A stretch of DNA of 64,000 bases, taken from positions 3,720,001-3,784,000 of the forward strand of contig JANBXD010000003.1 in the NCBI GenBank assembly GCA_024472245.1. Direction: 5' to 3'. Both the position numbers and the translations under genes were made by a program. The notes beneath the pieces are model-generated. The model made no database searches. It saw only the letters and a program-made list of their open reading frames with translations, and was not told the origin of the DNA. Each line of letters starts with the position of its first letter. Positions within the stretch are counted from its first letter, which is position 1. This DNA is from Beauveria sp. NWAFU-1. Taxonomy: Eukaryota; Ascomycota; Sordariomycetes; Hypocreales; Cordycipitaceae. Shown here in pieces: positions 47,290-60,560 of this stretch.

Positions 47290-48647
47290 CTAGTAGTAGC
47301 GGATAGTGGCAGTCTGGCCCTTATCCAGGCCGGTCTATTCTCCAGGTTAGTATTGTGCGCCATTTTTGGTGTAACACAAGGGTGACTTACGGTACAACCG
47401 TCGGTGCCACCAATCCACTGGCCGTTGTGGTAACCACATTTGGTGTTACCGCCAATGATCTCCATATTGAAGTCGGGCTTGGCAGAAGAGGTAGGCTTGT
47501 TCAAGAAGAGGGAGATGTAAGTGATACCGTCGTCAGCCATACCAACACCAGCAACAACGGCAGCCCAGTTGCCACGGTCGCTAGGAGAGATGGGACTCTT
47601 CCAGATGCAGGCATCCTTGGCAGCAACGCCCTTGGGATTGATGTAATACTGGGCCGAGGTCTTCATATTCTTCCACTGGTAGTATCCAGACTGGCTGGGG
47701 TTGGTAAGAGGAACAGTTTCGCCGGCCTTGGCAACGGTGGGAATGTTCATATTCTCATTGCCCGGGTAGTTGGTACGACATGTAGCAACTTCATCGTCGA
47801 GATCGTTCTTGACAAAGACACCGCCCTCGCCAGCAGTGCAGAGCTGCTTAACGCTGGGACGGGTGAGCTCGAGATAGCCCTTAGAGTTGCAGTAAAGACC
47901 GCCAACGGACTGGCCGGTAGCGCCCTGAACTTCGGGCCATTGACTCTTTTGGTAACCAGGCTTGCAAGCGTATGAGCACATGTCACCCGAACTGCAGCTC
48001 TGGCCAGCAATGGCCTCAACGATGTTGTCAAAGCTCAGGGCGTTGGGGTAGTTGGCGACCCTCTGAGCACCAACCCAGCCGCCAAGCCCCATCCAAGGAA
48101 CTGGAACGGCGCCATACTTAGACGGAAATTCGGTGCATTCGACTTTGCCGCTGGGGAAATCGACATCCTCGCCACCCGAGCTGCTGCTGCTATCGTCGTC
48201 ATCGGTGCTGGCGGCAGAGTTGGCGACAGGAGCCTGAGCAGTGGAGCTTGGCGGAGGAGGCGGAGGGATTGATGTGGTGCTCGGAGGGGGGGGAGGCGGT
48301 GTGGTCGTGGTCGTGGCAGACTTGGACTCGATGAATTGGGCGCCTAGGTCCTTGCTGGTGGAAGGGGCCGGAGGAGGAGTGTAAGTCGGGGTGGACTCGC
48401 CAACGACTACGTACTCGCCTTTGTCGAGACCCTTCTTGGCCTCGTCAGCGTTCATGACCTTGCCGCCGAGCTGATAAACGGTTTCGGTAGGACCAGCAAC
48501 GACGTGGGTTACGACGTCGGCGTCGCGCTTGTCGACCTTGGTGGCATCCTTCTTCGCGTGCAAGTGACGGTGGCCGTGGTGGTGGGACGAGGCGGTGACG
48601 GTCGCGGCGAGGGTGACCGCGAGGGTCAACTGGGCGAAAGTCTTCAT
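47290..48647 (-). CDS. SUN-family secreted cell-wall protein (GH132)
   Basis: Wall-remodelling protein of the Sun4/Sim1/Uth1 group, with beta-glucan related activity needed for septation in fungi. Exons are 48647-47391 and 47334-47290. The 56-base phase-0 intron has donor GTAAGT, branch CTAAC and acceptor ATAG. Skipping the intron gives a longer false frame to 47046; splicing gives the short family-like end TGLDKGQTATIRYY. The product is 433 residues. A signal peptide covers 1-19, a Kex2-type KR site is at 40-41, and a Pro/Ser/Thr-rich region (about 85-165) includes two PPPPPP runs. The SUN domain starts near 168. The signature C-x5-C-x3-C-x24-C is exact (C218, C224, C228, C253). The ATG at 48647 is the only in-frame start. 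Confidence 0.93.
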
Positions 48648-50740
48648 GATGATCAAAAAATGCCTGAAGAAGGAATGTCAGCATCAGCGTCATGTTTAAG
48701 CTGCGAGACTGTCAACCCGACAGCCTGGCTATAAAGATCATATATTCGACGGTGGGCTTTGGATCATATAAACGAGACGCAACCAGTAAATGACTCCATT
48801 ATTCCATATGAGCCGTGCCGCCCAGTGCCACACGCTAGAATGACAGCGCAACAGGTGTCGCGGCCTACACACCTAATAGGACTCTGAAAGATGATCGAGT
48901 AAATATAGGGTTCGATAGATAACGAAGGAATTGAACGAGAGCGCGAGCGATTCGAGCAGGCCGGGTTAAAGGAGTGTGGTAGAAAGCGAAAACTCTCAGT
49001 TGGACGAAGAAGGCGGCGCGATGAAGATGCAGAAAGCTGAAGGGAATCGTCAGAGGTAAATGAGACGGAAAAGGAGGAGGCCCAGATTGCTGGGGGCCGG
49101 GGGGGCTTCTGGCCCAGAGTGCGAAATCAGGAAAGCACGACGGTTCAAGGTCAGTGGTCACGCCAGGCCAGGCACAAGGGGGAGCCGCGCCCAGGGGCGT
49201 GTGGGGTTTGACTTTTTTTTCTTTTGTGACTAGTTAGTGGATGTGTTGCCCTTGTACCTGAGAAATGCCGTACGAAGGACTGGCACTACTGGCAGGTTGG
49301 GCGGGCGCATGCTTGTCAGGGGGCGTGTGCGTGGTGCCTGGGAGATTACCTTACTGTGAGCCACGTATTGCCAGTAACTGAATTGCAGCGTCGTAATTTA
49401 GTGGTATACTTTTGTTGGATTGGAATTTCACTCGCTACTTAATTAGTGCAAGTAGGGTCGAATCTACGACTCTTCGGGCAGTAATCCCTTTCAAAGCTAC
49501 GGCGGTTGCTCTGCGGTGCCTTGGCTGTGGGCAGCGCCTCTGATGGTATTTACGCGGCGTGTCCATACATGCCAGTGAACTAGGCCATATAAACAAAAGA
49601 CCAACTGCGACGTATTCGCCAGGATTCGGAAGCGCTTCTCCTTCCACTGACCCTTCCATTCAATACCCGAGTTAACATGAGGAGAGGCGCAGGCATTGGG
49701 TCATCTCCAACTGTGCCCTCTAGGTAACTAGTGGCTGGAAGGCAAACCTGTGTTGCTTTCGGCAGTCTTGTCATGGGCGCACAAGAAACTGTCAAGCTTT
49801 CGACCGCATTGCTCATCAGTTAAAATCAACTACCAACTGCCAGTCAAGTACACGAAGTAATTACTGGCATGCGCAGGTCCAGCGACGCACTTCGGTGACA
49901 GCATCGGCGCCCCTCACTGAAAGCACAGATTTTCCATGGTGCCACAGAGGGAACGGCAGTGCCCACTCTTAGTTAAGTTTTTTGTTGATCTACGTACATC
50001 CAGCTCCAGCCAGGGCATCGGATTGCGCTGGAGGGCCTGGCAAGTGGCAATCAAACCACCAGCAGGATCCGGTGCAGAGGCTCCATCATCACGGCCGTTC
50101 GGTTCATTGTATCCGTAAATTTAGAAGTGCATGCACAATGCCAGCACGCACCCCTTACGGAGCGTGGAATTGCGCCCACTTAGTGCAGCGAATAGTATTG
50201 AAGCCGGGATGTGTGTGGAGTATGGCTCTACCCACTAGTTCTCACAACAATGCACATCGATCAGGAGTTCCTCTCGTTTCTCTCTATAAACAGCTCGTAC
50301 ATGACGTTCCGCAGTACACATAGCAACCATCGGCGAGAGGCCGCGGAACTTAGATGCAAACTATCGTGGCCATGACTCCGTCTCCATGGTCAGAAGCGGA
50401 AAAATTCTAGTCCGCTATCAAGCAGCCACGACACGTACAGAAATCGCGTGCCGAGGACTTCTGGCGGGTCCGGATGGGCCCAAGTCCCCGCGCCCACATA
50501 TTTCAGGGAGCAACAAGTCTCCGAAGGACACTACACGAGCTAATCTTCTGTTCCTCGGTGTCGGTTTCTTCCCATTTTACCTACGGATACTAGTAGTACA
50601 GAATCGCTCAGGCTTCGCACACAACAGACGTCCACGTCTCAACGTTAGGAACAAGTCTTCATCTCTTCACAATCGGTAGTTAATCCTAGCTGCCCGTCTA
50701 TTAGCAAGCGATTATCAAGAAAGTCTTCATGATAACCCCA
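48648..50740 (-). promoter_or_regulatory. Long upstream region of the SUN gene
   Basis: 2.1 kb of normal composition up to the edge of AT block 2. TATA-like steps (TATATGATC and CTTTATAG on the minus strand, about 48728-48745) lie near the start. Open frames are all under about 115 codons and carry no recognisable domain. A poly-T tract lies at about 49213-49227. Beyond about 49.4 kb no function can be assigned; a decayed gene or an RNA gene is possible but not supported. Confidence 0.4.
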
Positions 50741-51269
50741 CGATCTACGCCAGAGGGTTATAATACTTTATATACTTGACCTATTACCTGCTAATTATAC
50801 CCCTATAGAGAGTAATAGTATTAATCTTTGTATTAGGCCTAGATAAAGAAAATCCCTTATTTCCTTATTTTATTATTTTAAATATATCTATAGATTAACT
50901 AGTACTTAGGTTACTAAATTTATATATATAAAGTATTAAACTAGACCTTAATTATTATTATAAACAAAACTTTATATTTAATAATTAATATAAAAATAAT
51001 TTTAATTATAATATTTTATTAAGTTATATATAATTATTAATAAGTATTACTAAAGATATAGTAGTATTTTACTAAGAATATAGAAATATATAATTACTTA
51101 CTTAAGATTTTAATAGATACCTTATTTTATAAGGTAATTATATATAAATATAAGTATCTTTAAAAATAAACTATATTTATATTTTTTAGCTATTATTACT
51201 ACTAATTAAAGTTCTTAATACTTACTAATTTACTTAAAGAACGAATTTTAACGATTATATATATATTAG
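50741..51269. other. AT-rich left edge of block 2
   Basis: 530 bases of RIP-like DNA leading into chromovirus copy B. Similarity to other repeats of the window was not found, including the family I element that flanks the other side of copy B. Confidence 0.5.
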
Positions 51270-51655
51270 TATTATAAATATAGCTATATAGATATAGGGC
51301 TAAGGCTAGACTACTAGGGAAGACACACCTATAGCCTAGTTAAGATATAAGGTTATATAATAGCTTATTAGATTATTAAGATAATATAGCTATATAAGAT
51401 TATTAGGATAATTAAATAAGCCTTATAAGCTAGGCCTATAATAAAAAAATAGATAGGTACTTAAGGAGGGGGTATTCTTATAGTTAGGTAGTCTAGATCT
51501 CTACTAATTAATCTAAATAATAGTTTTACTATTAAGAGTTCTACTCTTAATAAGACCTTATAAAAATACTACTTACTATTACCTTATAGTATTTAAACTT
51601 AACTTATTACCTAAGAAATAGACTAACTATAGATTAAGATTAAGTTATTATTATA
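51270..51655 (+). repeat. 5' LTR of chromovirus copy B
   Basis: 386 bases. It aligns along its whole length with the reverse complement of both LTRs of copy A, allowing for transitions. Confidence 0.85.
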
Positions 51656-54600
51656 TTTTAATTAGTCTTATTTAGTAAGTTCCTTTAAAACCTAAGTAAT
51701 TAACCTTTTATAATATTTATTATAAATAAAAATACTATTAACCTTATATAAGTAATATAGTAAATATATTAATAAATTATAGTCTTAATTATATAAGTCT
51801 AGGTACTCTAGGCTAACCCTAAATAAGAAACTATATATATTATACTTAAGTTCCTAAAGCTAGAGGTATTTAATAGAACTAAGGGAAATATTTATACTTT
51901 TTTTACCTAGGCTAAGGCTTATTTAAAGGTTAATAATATTATTAATAAGGAATCTTTAAAGATTTTCTATATTAAAAACCTTTTTACTAATAAAGTAATA
52001 GAATAGTAGGAGCTAATTCTTAGGGACTATCTTAATAATAAAGAATCTAAGATAGAAACTACTTAAATCTTTAATAACTATAATAATTTTAAAGAACTAC
52101 TTAAAACTACCTATAGAGACCTAAATAAGATTTAAACTATAATATATAAGCTTAAAGTACTTAAGTAGATAAGATTTACTTAATATTATATATAAAAGTT
52201 TAGATATATTATTATTATTATTAATTAAGATAATAATAATTAAATAAAACTCTTTTATAATAGACTTAAAGAAGATATAAGAAATAAAATTATAAAAAAA
52301 GGATTAACCTAATAACTTTAATAGGTTTATTAAATAAGTTATTAAGATTAATAATTATCTTTATATAAAAAAACTTAAATATAATAAAAAGAAAATAAGT
52401 TACTAAGGTAACCCTTTATAATACTATTAGCTAAATATTAAAAGATATTAAAATAGATCTATAGTTTATAAGACTTACTTAGGTTTAATAAAACTTAATA
52501 TTATAAATAAGGAAAAAGGTAAGACTTATTATAATTATAATAAAGTTAAGTACTTTATAAATAAGTATTATACCCCTAAAAAAGCTTAAAAGCTTATAAC
52601 TAAATTAAAGAAACTAAATATAGTTAATTAAGATAAGTTACTTACTTAAAATATTAGTATAGTTAATAGTAAAAAGTACTTCTTTAAACTAAAGTAAAAC
52701 CACTACTTATTAGATAATATTAGTTTAAATAAAGACTAGGATTTTAGGATATAACTTATTCTAAATAAAGAAGATTACCTTAAAATAATAAGATTAGAAA
52801 TAACTAGATTATAAATTAAAGTAAATACTAATATAGTTTTAGAAATATCTTTAAATAAAAAGAAGGATTTTAAGATTATTAAGTTAAATATAAAAAATAT
52901 ATTTATCTATATACTAATAATATTATTAGAACTAACTAATAACTATATAATTAAGGGGTAATCTTATTTTATAAATAGAGAACTTAATATAATAGTTATA
53001 TATAAAATAGATATTTTAGACCTTATTATACTAATAATAATACTAACTAATAAAGAAAAATAGATCTATAAAAAACTTAAAGGTTTTAGAACTTAAACTT
53101 ATATATAGAGATTATATAATATTATTATAAGTTTTTTTACCCTTATAATAGTTATAAATATTACCTTTAGAGGAAACTAGAGTATTAAATATTTTTAAGT
53201 TATAATTAATAAACTAAAATCTTTAAAAAAATATAAACTCTATTATTAGAAAATTAATAAATAAAAAAAAGACTTTATTTTTCTTATTAAAAAACCCTAA
53301 ATAAGATTACTATATTAAAGATAAAAATACTTATATTATCTATATTATATTATTAAGATATATAAATAGAGAAAATAATATACTTATAAATAGTTTACTT
53401 AGTCTAAATTTAATTAATATAGTTAGTAGATTAAGTAATTACTAAAGAAGCTTTAATATATTAATATAAGATAAATAATAATAAAGATAAGAAGAATAAA
53501 AAAAAAGAAAAAAGTAAAAGCTAACCTTCTTTAAGATACTTAAGGGAGTAAGTTAAAAAGTTAAAAAAGCTAAAAAAAGGTTAAGAAATAATAACTATTA
53601 TTATTAATAAGACTAGCTCTTTAATAAAGATCTAATAGGTCTTTATATATTATAAATATTAATAGTTAAATATACTTTTTAATTAACTTAACTATAAAAG
53701 AAAAAATAATCTAAATAATAATTAATAATAAAATATAAAGAAACTTTATCTTACTAAATCTTATTAATAAATTATAATTACCTTAGATAGAAAAAGATAA
53801 GCCTTATTAACTTATAATTATAAAAGGTAATATAGTAAAGTATAATTAAAGAGTAGTTAATATAAAAGTAATATAACCTTTATTTAATATATAAAGAATA
53901 AATTATTAAGTTAACCTAGATATTATAAAGATCTTAAAATATTATATTATATTAAAAATACCCTAGTTATAAGTAAGTAATCTATAAGTTAATTAAAGAA
54001 TTAGTTAACTTTAATAAGATTTATTAGGATATAGTTATAATAATAAAAGTAACTTATAAAAGGTACCTTAATTAAACTATAATAGGTCTTTAGGAATATA
54101 TATAATTATTAAAAAGCTAAAAGCTAATATAGTAAAGATTCCTAAAGAATATTTAATATATAATAAGCTATTTAGTAGAGAGCTAGAAATAGGACTACTA
54201 GAATATTTATACTAGGACTATAAGATTAAACTTTAGCCTAGTACTAAACTAATATTTAATAAGATTTATCTCTAGGACCTTAAGTAAGATAAAGTACTTA
54301 AGGAGTATTTAGAAGAAATATTATAAAAGGGATATAGATAACTATTAAAGTCCTTAATAAAATACCTAATCCTATAAGTACTAAAGAAAAATAAAAAACT
54401 ATAATTATATATTAATTACTAATAATTAAATAAGATTATAATTAAATAAGATTATAATTAAATAAGATTATAATTAAGAATTAATACCTATTATTACTTA
54501 TTATAAAGATATAAGATAAACTTAGCTAAGCTTAATAGTTTATTACCTTTAACCTAAAAAGGAGCTTATAATCTAATTTATATAACTAAAGATTATAAAT

Positions 54601-57600
54601 AAAAAAATTATATTTTAAACTATAAGAAGATATTTTAAGTATCTTATAATACTATTTAACCTTACTAATATATATTAGTAATATTCTAAACTATAATTAA
54701 TAACATTTTATAAAAATAACTTAATAAGTTTATTATTATTTACTTTAATAATATCTTTATTTATTTAAATATACTTAAGGAATATAAGAAATATATATAA
54801 AGGTACTCTAAATACTATAAGAAAATAATCTCCTAGTTAAAAGAACTAAGAGTTAATTTTACTAATATAAAGTTAAGTTCTTAAGATATAAAATTATACT
54901 AGGATAAATTAGGATAAGTCTATCTAAGATTAAAGATATTTAGAATTAGCTTATATTAACTAATATTAGAGAGGTTAGAAGATTCCTTAGATTTATAAAC
55001 TTTTATTAATACTTTATTTATAGATTTAGTAAAATTATAATTCCTCTTATTAACCTTAGATAATAAATTCTAATAAAAAAAAAAAAGCTTATATCTTCTA
55101 AACCTTAAAAGAAAGAATCCTAAATAAACTAGTTTTACTTATAGCTAATTCTAATAAACTATTTAAAGTTAAAACTAATACCTTAGATTATATACTTAGT
55201 AGTTAACTTAAATAATAAGATAATAAAAGATAACTATATCTAGTTACCTTCTTTTCTAAGAAACTTTATAAACCTAAATTAAACTATAATATATATAATA
55301 AAGAACTTCTAGTTATTATTAAAGCCTTTAAAGAATAAAAATACTATTTAAAAGGAGTAAATTATAAAGTTAAGGTTTATATAGACTATAAGAACTTAAC
55401 CTTCTTTATAACTATAAAGGATCTAAATAAATAATAAGTTAGATAATATTAAACCCTTATAGATTATAATTTTAATATTATATATTATAAAAGATCTAAA
55501 AATAAAAGAGTAGATATACTTAGCTAAAGAGAAGATTTAAAATTAAAAGACTAAGTAGATAATATACCCTTATTATATTAAACTAAAGATAAGAGCCTTA
55601 TATTAGGTACCTAAGAGATTAATATAATATAGTAAATTAAGTTAAATAATATATAAATATATAGAATTATATTATATATAAAGAAAGATAACTACCTAGA
55701 TAATTAGGAAATAAAGATATATCTATATAAGGAAGGTAAGACCTTCTTATATAATAAGTAATAATATATACCTAATTTACTCTAAGAGTAGCTTATTAGA
55801 GAAATATATAAATACCTATTATATAGATATTAGGGTATAAGGAAGATAATTAGTAGGTTAAGAAGATTATATAACTTCCTAAAAAGTAGAAAGATAATAT
55901 AATAAGTTATAAATAAATATAATATCTACTAGAAAGTAAAGATAGTATAATATATACTATATAGTAAATTATAACTAATATTATTACCTAAAAGAGTATA
56001 ATAAATAATTATTATAGACTTTATTATTAAACTACTAAAGTCTAAAGAACCTATAATAAAATAGTTTATAATAATATCCTAATTATTATAAATAAGCTTA
56101 TAAAATATACCTACTATATTCCTTATATAGAATTAAGTAATACTAAAGACCTATAGTATATTCTTTAAGACTATTATTATATAATATAGATTACTAATAA
56201 AGCTTATATTAGATTATAATAAGTTATTTATATCTAACTTCTAAAAAATATCTTATAAAAACTATAAAAATTAAGTAAAGTCTATTTATAATATTTTACC
56301 TATAGTTAGATAGTTAGATAAAGATTCTAAACTAAATACTTAAATAATATCTATAAAGCTTTATTAACTATTAATAAGATAATTAGGTAATATAGCTATT
56401 ACTTATATAATAGGCTTATAATAGCTTTAAGATTAATAGTATAAAGATATTACTAATAAAAGTAAACTATAAGTTTAACCTTACTATTAATATATATATA
56501 ATATATATTATAAATATACTAATAATTACTATATATATAGATACTATTATAGGTATATAAAAAATACTTATAGTAAGAATAGATATTTCTATTAAATTAA
56601 ATAAAATATTATATAGATAAAAAGAGATTACTAGTACTAATCCTAGAGGAGGGATATAAGGTTTACCTTATTTATAAAAATATTAAAATAAAGTAACCTA
56701 GTAATAAACTTAACTAGAAGAAAATTAGACTATTCTTTATTAAATAAAAAATATTAATTATTAATTATAAACTATTATTACTAGATAAAATAAAGATCTA
56801 TCTAATATTTTATATATTACTATTTAAGAAAGTATTAAATAATTTTATATTTATTATAAGAATTATAGTTAAAAATATTAATAAATATAAAGTTAAAAAG
56901 ATACTTAAAGTATAAGGAATATTAAAAGTTATTATTATCTTATTAAATAAAAAGGATATCTAAACTCTAAAAATACCTAAAAGCTAATTAAAAATCTTAT
57001 AAATTACTTAGAACTACTCTAATAATTTAATAAATAATATCCTATATATCTAGCTTAGTCTTAGGTATCTAAGATAGATCTAAGAAGATAATATTCTAGT
57101 CTATTATATCTATATAACTAAAAGACTATACCTTAATTATAGCTTCTAATTTAGCCTACTTAGACTTATTAAGTTTATCTAGTAACTAAAGACTATATTT
57201 AACTATAAAGGAACTATAAGTTATAAGGGATTTATATTACTTCTATAGGTACTCTAGCTTAATTAATACCTTAGAGGATTTATACTAAAGGCGTTAAAGG
57301 AAGATAATAGCCTCCTCTTCTTTATAATATAGATATTAAGATTTTAAAATTATCTAATTAAGAAAAGATACTAATATACCTAAACTATTATAAGAATAAC
57401 CTTAATAAATATATTCTTTATAATAAAAAATACCTTCTATTATTTTATAAAAGATCTTCTTAGAATAATAAAAATAATAAGGTATAATAATAACCCTAAA
57501 TTCTTTAATAATAGTAGTTAGTTTAAGGTATTATTTAGCTTTAGAGAAATAAGGCTTAGTAATATAGTTAGATATAGTATAATATAATAATATAAGAGGG

Positions 57601-57682
57601 AAAATAAGAATATATAGGTATAAAACTAAAATAGGTTAACTATAGTAGCCTTAAGGATAAGACTAATAGAGGAGGAGTATTA

Positions 57683-58108
57683 TATTATAAACTAGAATAT
57701 ATTTAAGGTAGATAAAAGAGGTAGCCTAAGAGAGTAGCTAGGTAGGTGCCTATATACTACCTATTTAGGATATTAGATTATATAATTAGATTACTATAGC
57801 TTATAGTAAGCTAGTAGTAATCTAGGGTAATATCTATTATAAAAGATTACTAGGATTACTAATAATCTAAAGTAATCTAAAGCCTATAGTAGAGAGATAG
57901 ATAAGTACTTAAGAAGGGGGTATTCCTATAGCTAGGTAGTCTAGATCTCTACTAGTTAATCTAAGTAATTCTAAGTAATTAGTTTTAAGAGTTCTACTCT
58001 TAATAAGACCTTATAAAGATACTACTTACTACTACCTTATAGTATTTAAACCTAACTTACTACCTAAGAACTAGACTAACTATAGACTAGGATTAAGCCA
58101 TTATTATA
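57683..58108 (+). repeat. 3' LTR of chromovirus copy B with a divergent first half
   Basis: Begins directly after the polypurine tract (GGAGGAGTATTA, about 57671-57682) with TATTATAAAC, as expected. About 57693-57882 does not resemble the other three LTRs. From GCCTATAG at about 57883 to the end it matches them well. Length is 426 against 381-387 bases. An AGTAATCTA-like word recurs in the divergent part. Confidence 0.7.
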
Positions 58109-59714
58109 ATAAGCTATAGGCTTATTTTTATTAACTACCTTATAAGCTTATTTTAAGTATAATTATTATAACTAAAGCTATAAAACCTTTATAATAGCCT
58201 AATAAGTTAATTATAAATTAATTAAGAAAATATTATAATTATACCTAGTCTTATAATAAAGTAGAAAATAAGATATACTAAAGGTATCTAGTAATATCTT
58301 AGATAGCTAACTATATTAAGGTATATAACTTCTTATTATATATATAAAATATATACTTATTTAATATAATATTTATATAATTAGTTAATAAGTAATAAGT
58401 AGTTAAATAATAAATAATATATCTAAGCTCTAGTAATACTAGTAGGTTAAGTTATCTTAAGCTATAATACCTTATTTTATATAATAATAGTTATATAAGA
58501 TCTTAAATCTAGTAGCTAGTTAATAAAAAATATATAATAACTATATAAAGAAACTTATTTAGTACTAAATACTATTAATAGTATTTTTACCTTCTTTATC
58601 TTCTTTTTAATAGATAACTAAGATTACTTTTTTAACCTAATAATAAGTTAGTAGTAAATAAGTAATAAGTATATAATAAAAAAAGTAGTAAAAGAATATA
58701 AAAAAAACTTATATATTATTAAAAAGAATTATTATAGAAAAAATTATTTATAGGTTAAGAATTAGTATATAATAATAATATAAGGGAAAAAATAAAGAAG
58801 ATATATAATATAAATATAAAAGAGAAAGAAAAAAAAAGACTTTATAAAAGTTAATATTTAAGTAAAAGGGAAAAAAGGTATATAAGAATAGTAAGTATAA
58901 TATATAGTAAAGGTATATTTATAAAAAAAGAATAATTAACTAAAGAAGGGGAAAAAGAAGATAAGATTATACCTTTTAAAAAAAACTATAAAAGATATAA
59001 TAATAAATAAATTAAATACTTAAAAAGAAGTTATTATTATTAGGAGAGTTATTTAAAGTATATTTTTATATTATATATAAACTATATATGTATTAAAAGC
59101 TAATAAAGAAAAAGCTATTACTAAGTAATATATAATAAAGTAATTAATAAAAAATAATAAGTAAATATAAAAAAAATTAAATATAATATAAAAAAGAGTT
59201 ATTAATAAGTCTAAGGAGTTTATTTAAAAAAAGGTTTAATATATATATAAGTTATATATTAATTAAATGTTAATAAAAAAAGAAGTTATTTATAAACCTA
59301 ATATAATTAATATATTTTATATATAGTTAATATTATATATAATAATAATAAGTACTTTAATAAGGTTAAAGAGCTTAATATAAGAAAATAAGCCTTACCT
59401 TAGATAAGTAAGGAGATATAAAAAGAAAAGGTAGAAGAAAGGGTAGCCTATTATAGTATAGCTATATTATAAGTATAAGGATATAGCTATAAGCTTATAA
59501 GACTATAAAGCTAAGGGGTTATTATAATATAAGATAATTAAGAAGGTAAAAGACTATATATAATAAAAGAGGATATAGTTATAAGACTATAAGATCCTTA
59601 TATAGAACTTATAAAGGAGGTTCTTATTAGTAAATAATAGAGTTATATTATTATAGTTAATATATTTATTAAGATCTTCCTTATTACTCCCTTTATACTA
59701 GCTACTCCCTAATA
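58109..59714 (-). mobile_element. Fragment of family I LTR element, inverse orientation
   Basis: The reverse complement matches 19060 to about 20690: one complete 266-base LTR plus about 1.3 kb of interior. Homology stops exactly at the right end of chromovirus copy B (58108). The rest of the element and its second LTR were not found on the other side of copy B. It was probably cut by, or together with, the insertion of copy B. Confidence 0.7.
59449..59714 (-). repeat. LTR of family I, third copy
   Basis: Exactly 266 bases, like the two LTRs at 19060-19325 and 23360-23625. Outer end is CCCTAATA on the plus strand. Retains somewhat more C and G than the left LTR of the full copy. Confidence 0.72.
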
Positions 59715-60560
59715 ACTATAGACTATTTTATTCCTTTTACTCCTTGATTAGGTTATTCTTACTTAGCCTATAGCTATTATTATTATCTTCCTTAAGGACT
59801 AATAGCTAATTATAGTCTTTATTAAGCTTAGCTTAATAAAGTCTTTTAAGACTATCTTAAGTTATACTTTCTAGCTTATCTTATTATTAATAATATTAAG
59901 TACCTTATATTAGATAAAAAGACTTTTATAATTATATCTAATAATTAGTTAAGTATAAAAGTACTTAAGATTATACTTAGTAGGCTTTAGCTATTTATAT
60001 AAGTAATTAGGATTATCCTAGTAGTTATTTTTCTTAATAATCTAAGCTCTTCCCTTACTACTAAAGCTAAAGTATTTCTTATTAGAGAAAATTACCTCTT
60101 ACTAGTCCTTTACCTTAAGCCTTAGAGCTAATATATAATAGGCTTAATTTAACTATTTCTTAGCTAATACTAGTAATATATAATTAACCTATTAAGTAAT
60201 ATACTTATAAAGGCTTTACCTAGTTATACTATTCTAGATTATCTAGTTTATAATATTCTAGATTATCTAGTTCATAATATTATACTTACTACTAGTGGCT
60301 TTAAGAGCTAAAGTCTACTAGGGAAGCTACTAGGCCTTATAGCCTTTATCTTTTATTAGGGTCTTAATAGTATTGAGGTTAGTATAGCTAAAGGCTTTTT
60401 TTTAGTCTCTTATTTTAGTCTTATTAAGGTTATTATATTATATATAATATAAGTTATTAGGGTTATAAATAATAGCTAACCCCTATTTTTCTAAGAATTT
60501 AAAGAATTAATATAGCTTATTATATTAAAAGGGAATTCCCTTATACTTAAGGAACTTAAA
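59715..60560. other. AT-rich right part of block 2
   Basis: RIP-like DNA without recognised element or frame, apart from the 24-base duplication at 60231-60278. The mutation signal fades at about 60540. Confidence 0.45.
60231..60278. repeat. 24-base tandem duplication
   Basis: Two adjacent copies beginning ATTCTAGATTATCTAGTT. They differ at one base (TATAAT against CATAAT), itself a CpA/TpA difference. Confidence 0.85.

Larger units (their letters stand above)
51270..58108 (+). mobile_element. Ty3/Gypsy chromovirus, RIP-inactivated, copy B
   Basis: A 6839-base element on the plus strand, same family as copy A but inverted relative to it. Relics, in order, are gag (about 51.83-52.4 kb), a CCHC knuckle (about 52513-52580, Cys codons now Tyr) and an RT box that was Y-F-D-D (about 54734-54770, now YFNN). 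These are followed by RNase H (about 55155-55215), the integrase HHCC and catalytic core (about 55.8-56.1 kb), and a C-terminal chromodomain with a K-x-KGY-type core (about 56885-57015, Trp codons now stops). The gag-PR-RT-RH-IN-chromo order defines a chromovirus. The flanking five bases are ATTAG on the left and ATAAG on the right, an imperfect target duplication. No frame is intact. Confidence 0.88.

Noticed and set aside
47355..47975. 206-codon plus-strand frame over the SUN gene
   Set aside because: Antisense to the SUN domain with its conserved Cys pattern; Val/Gly-rich shadow.
49389..49472. tRNA-like sequence (TTTAGTGGTATAC ... AGGGTCGAATCT) on the plus strand
   Set aside because: The outer GTCGTA/TACGAC pair and box-like words are suggestive, but the T-arm has the wrong length and the B-box has two mismatches.
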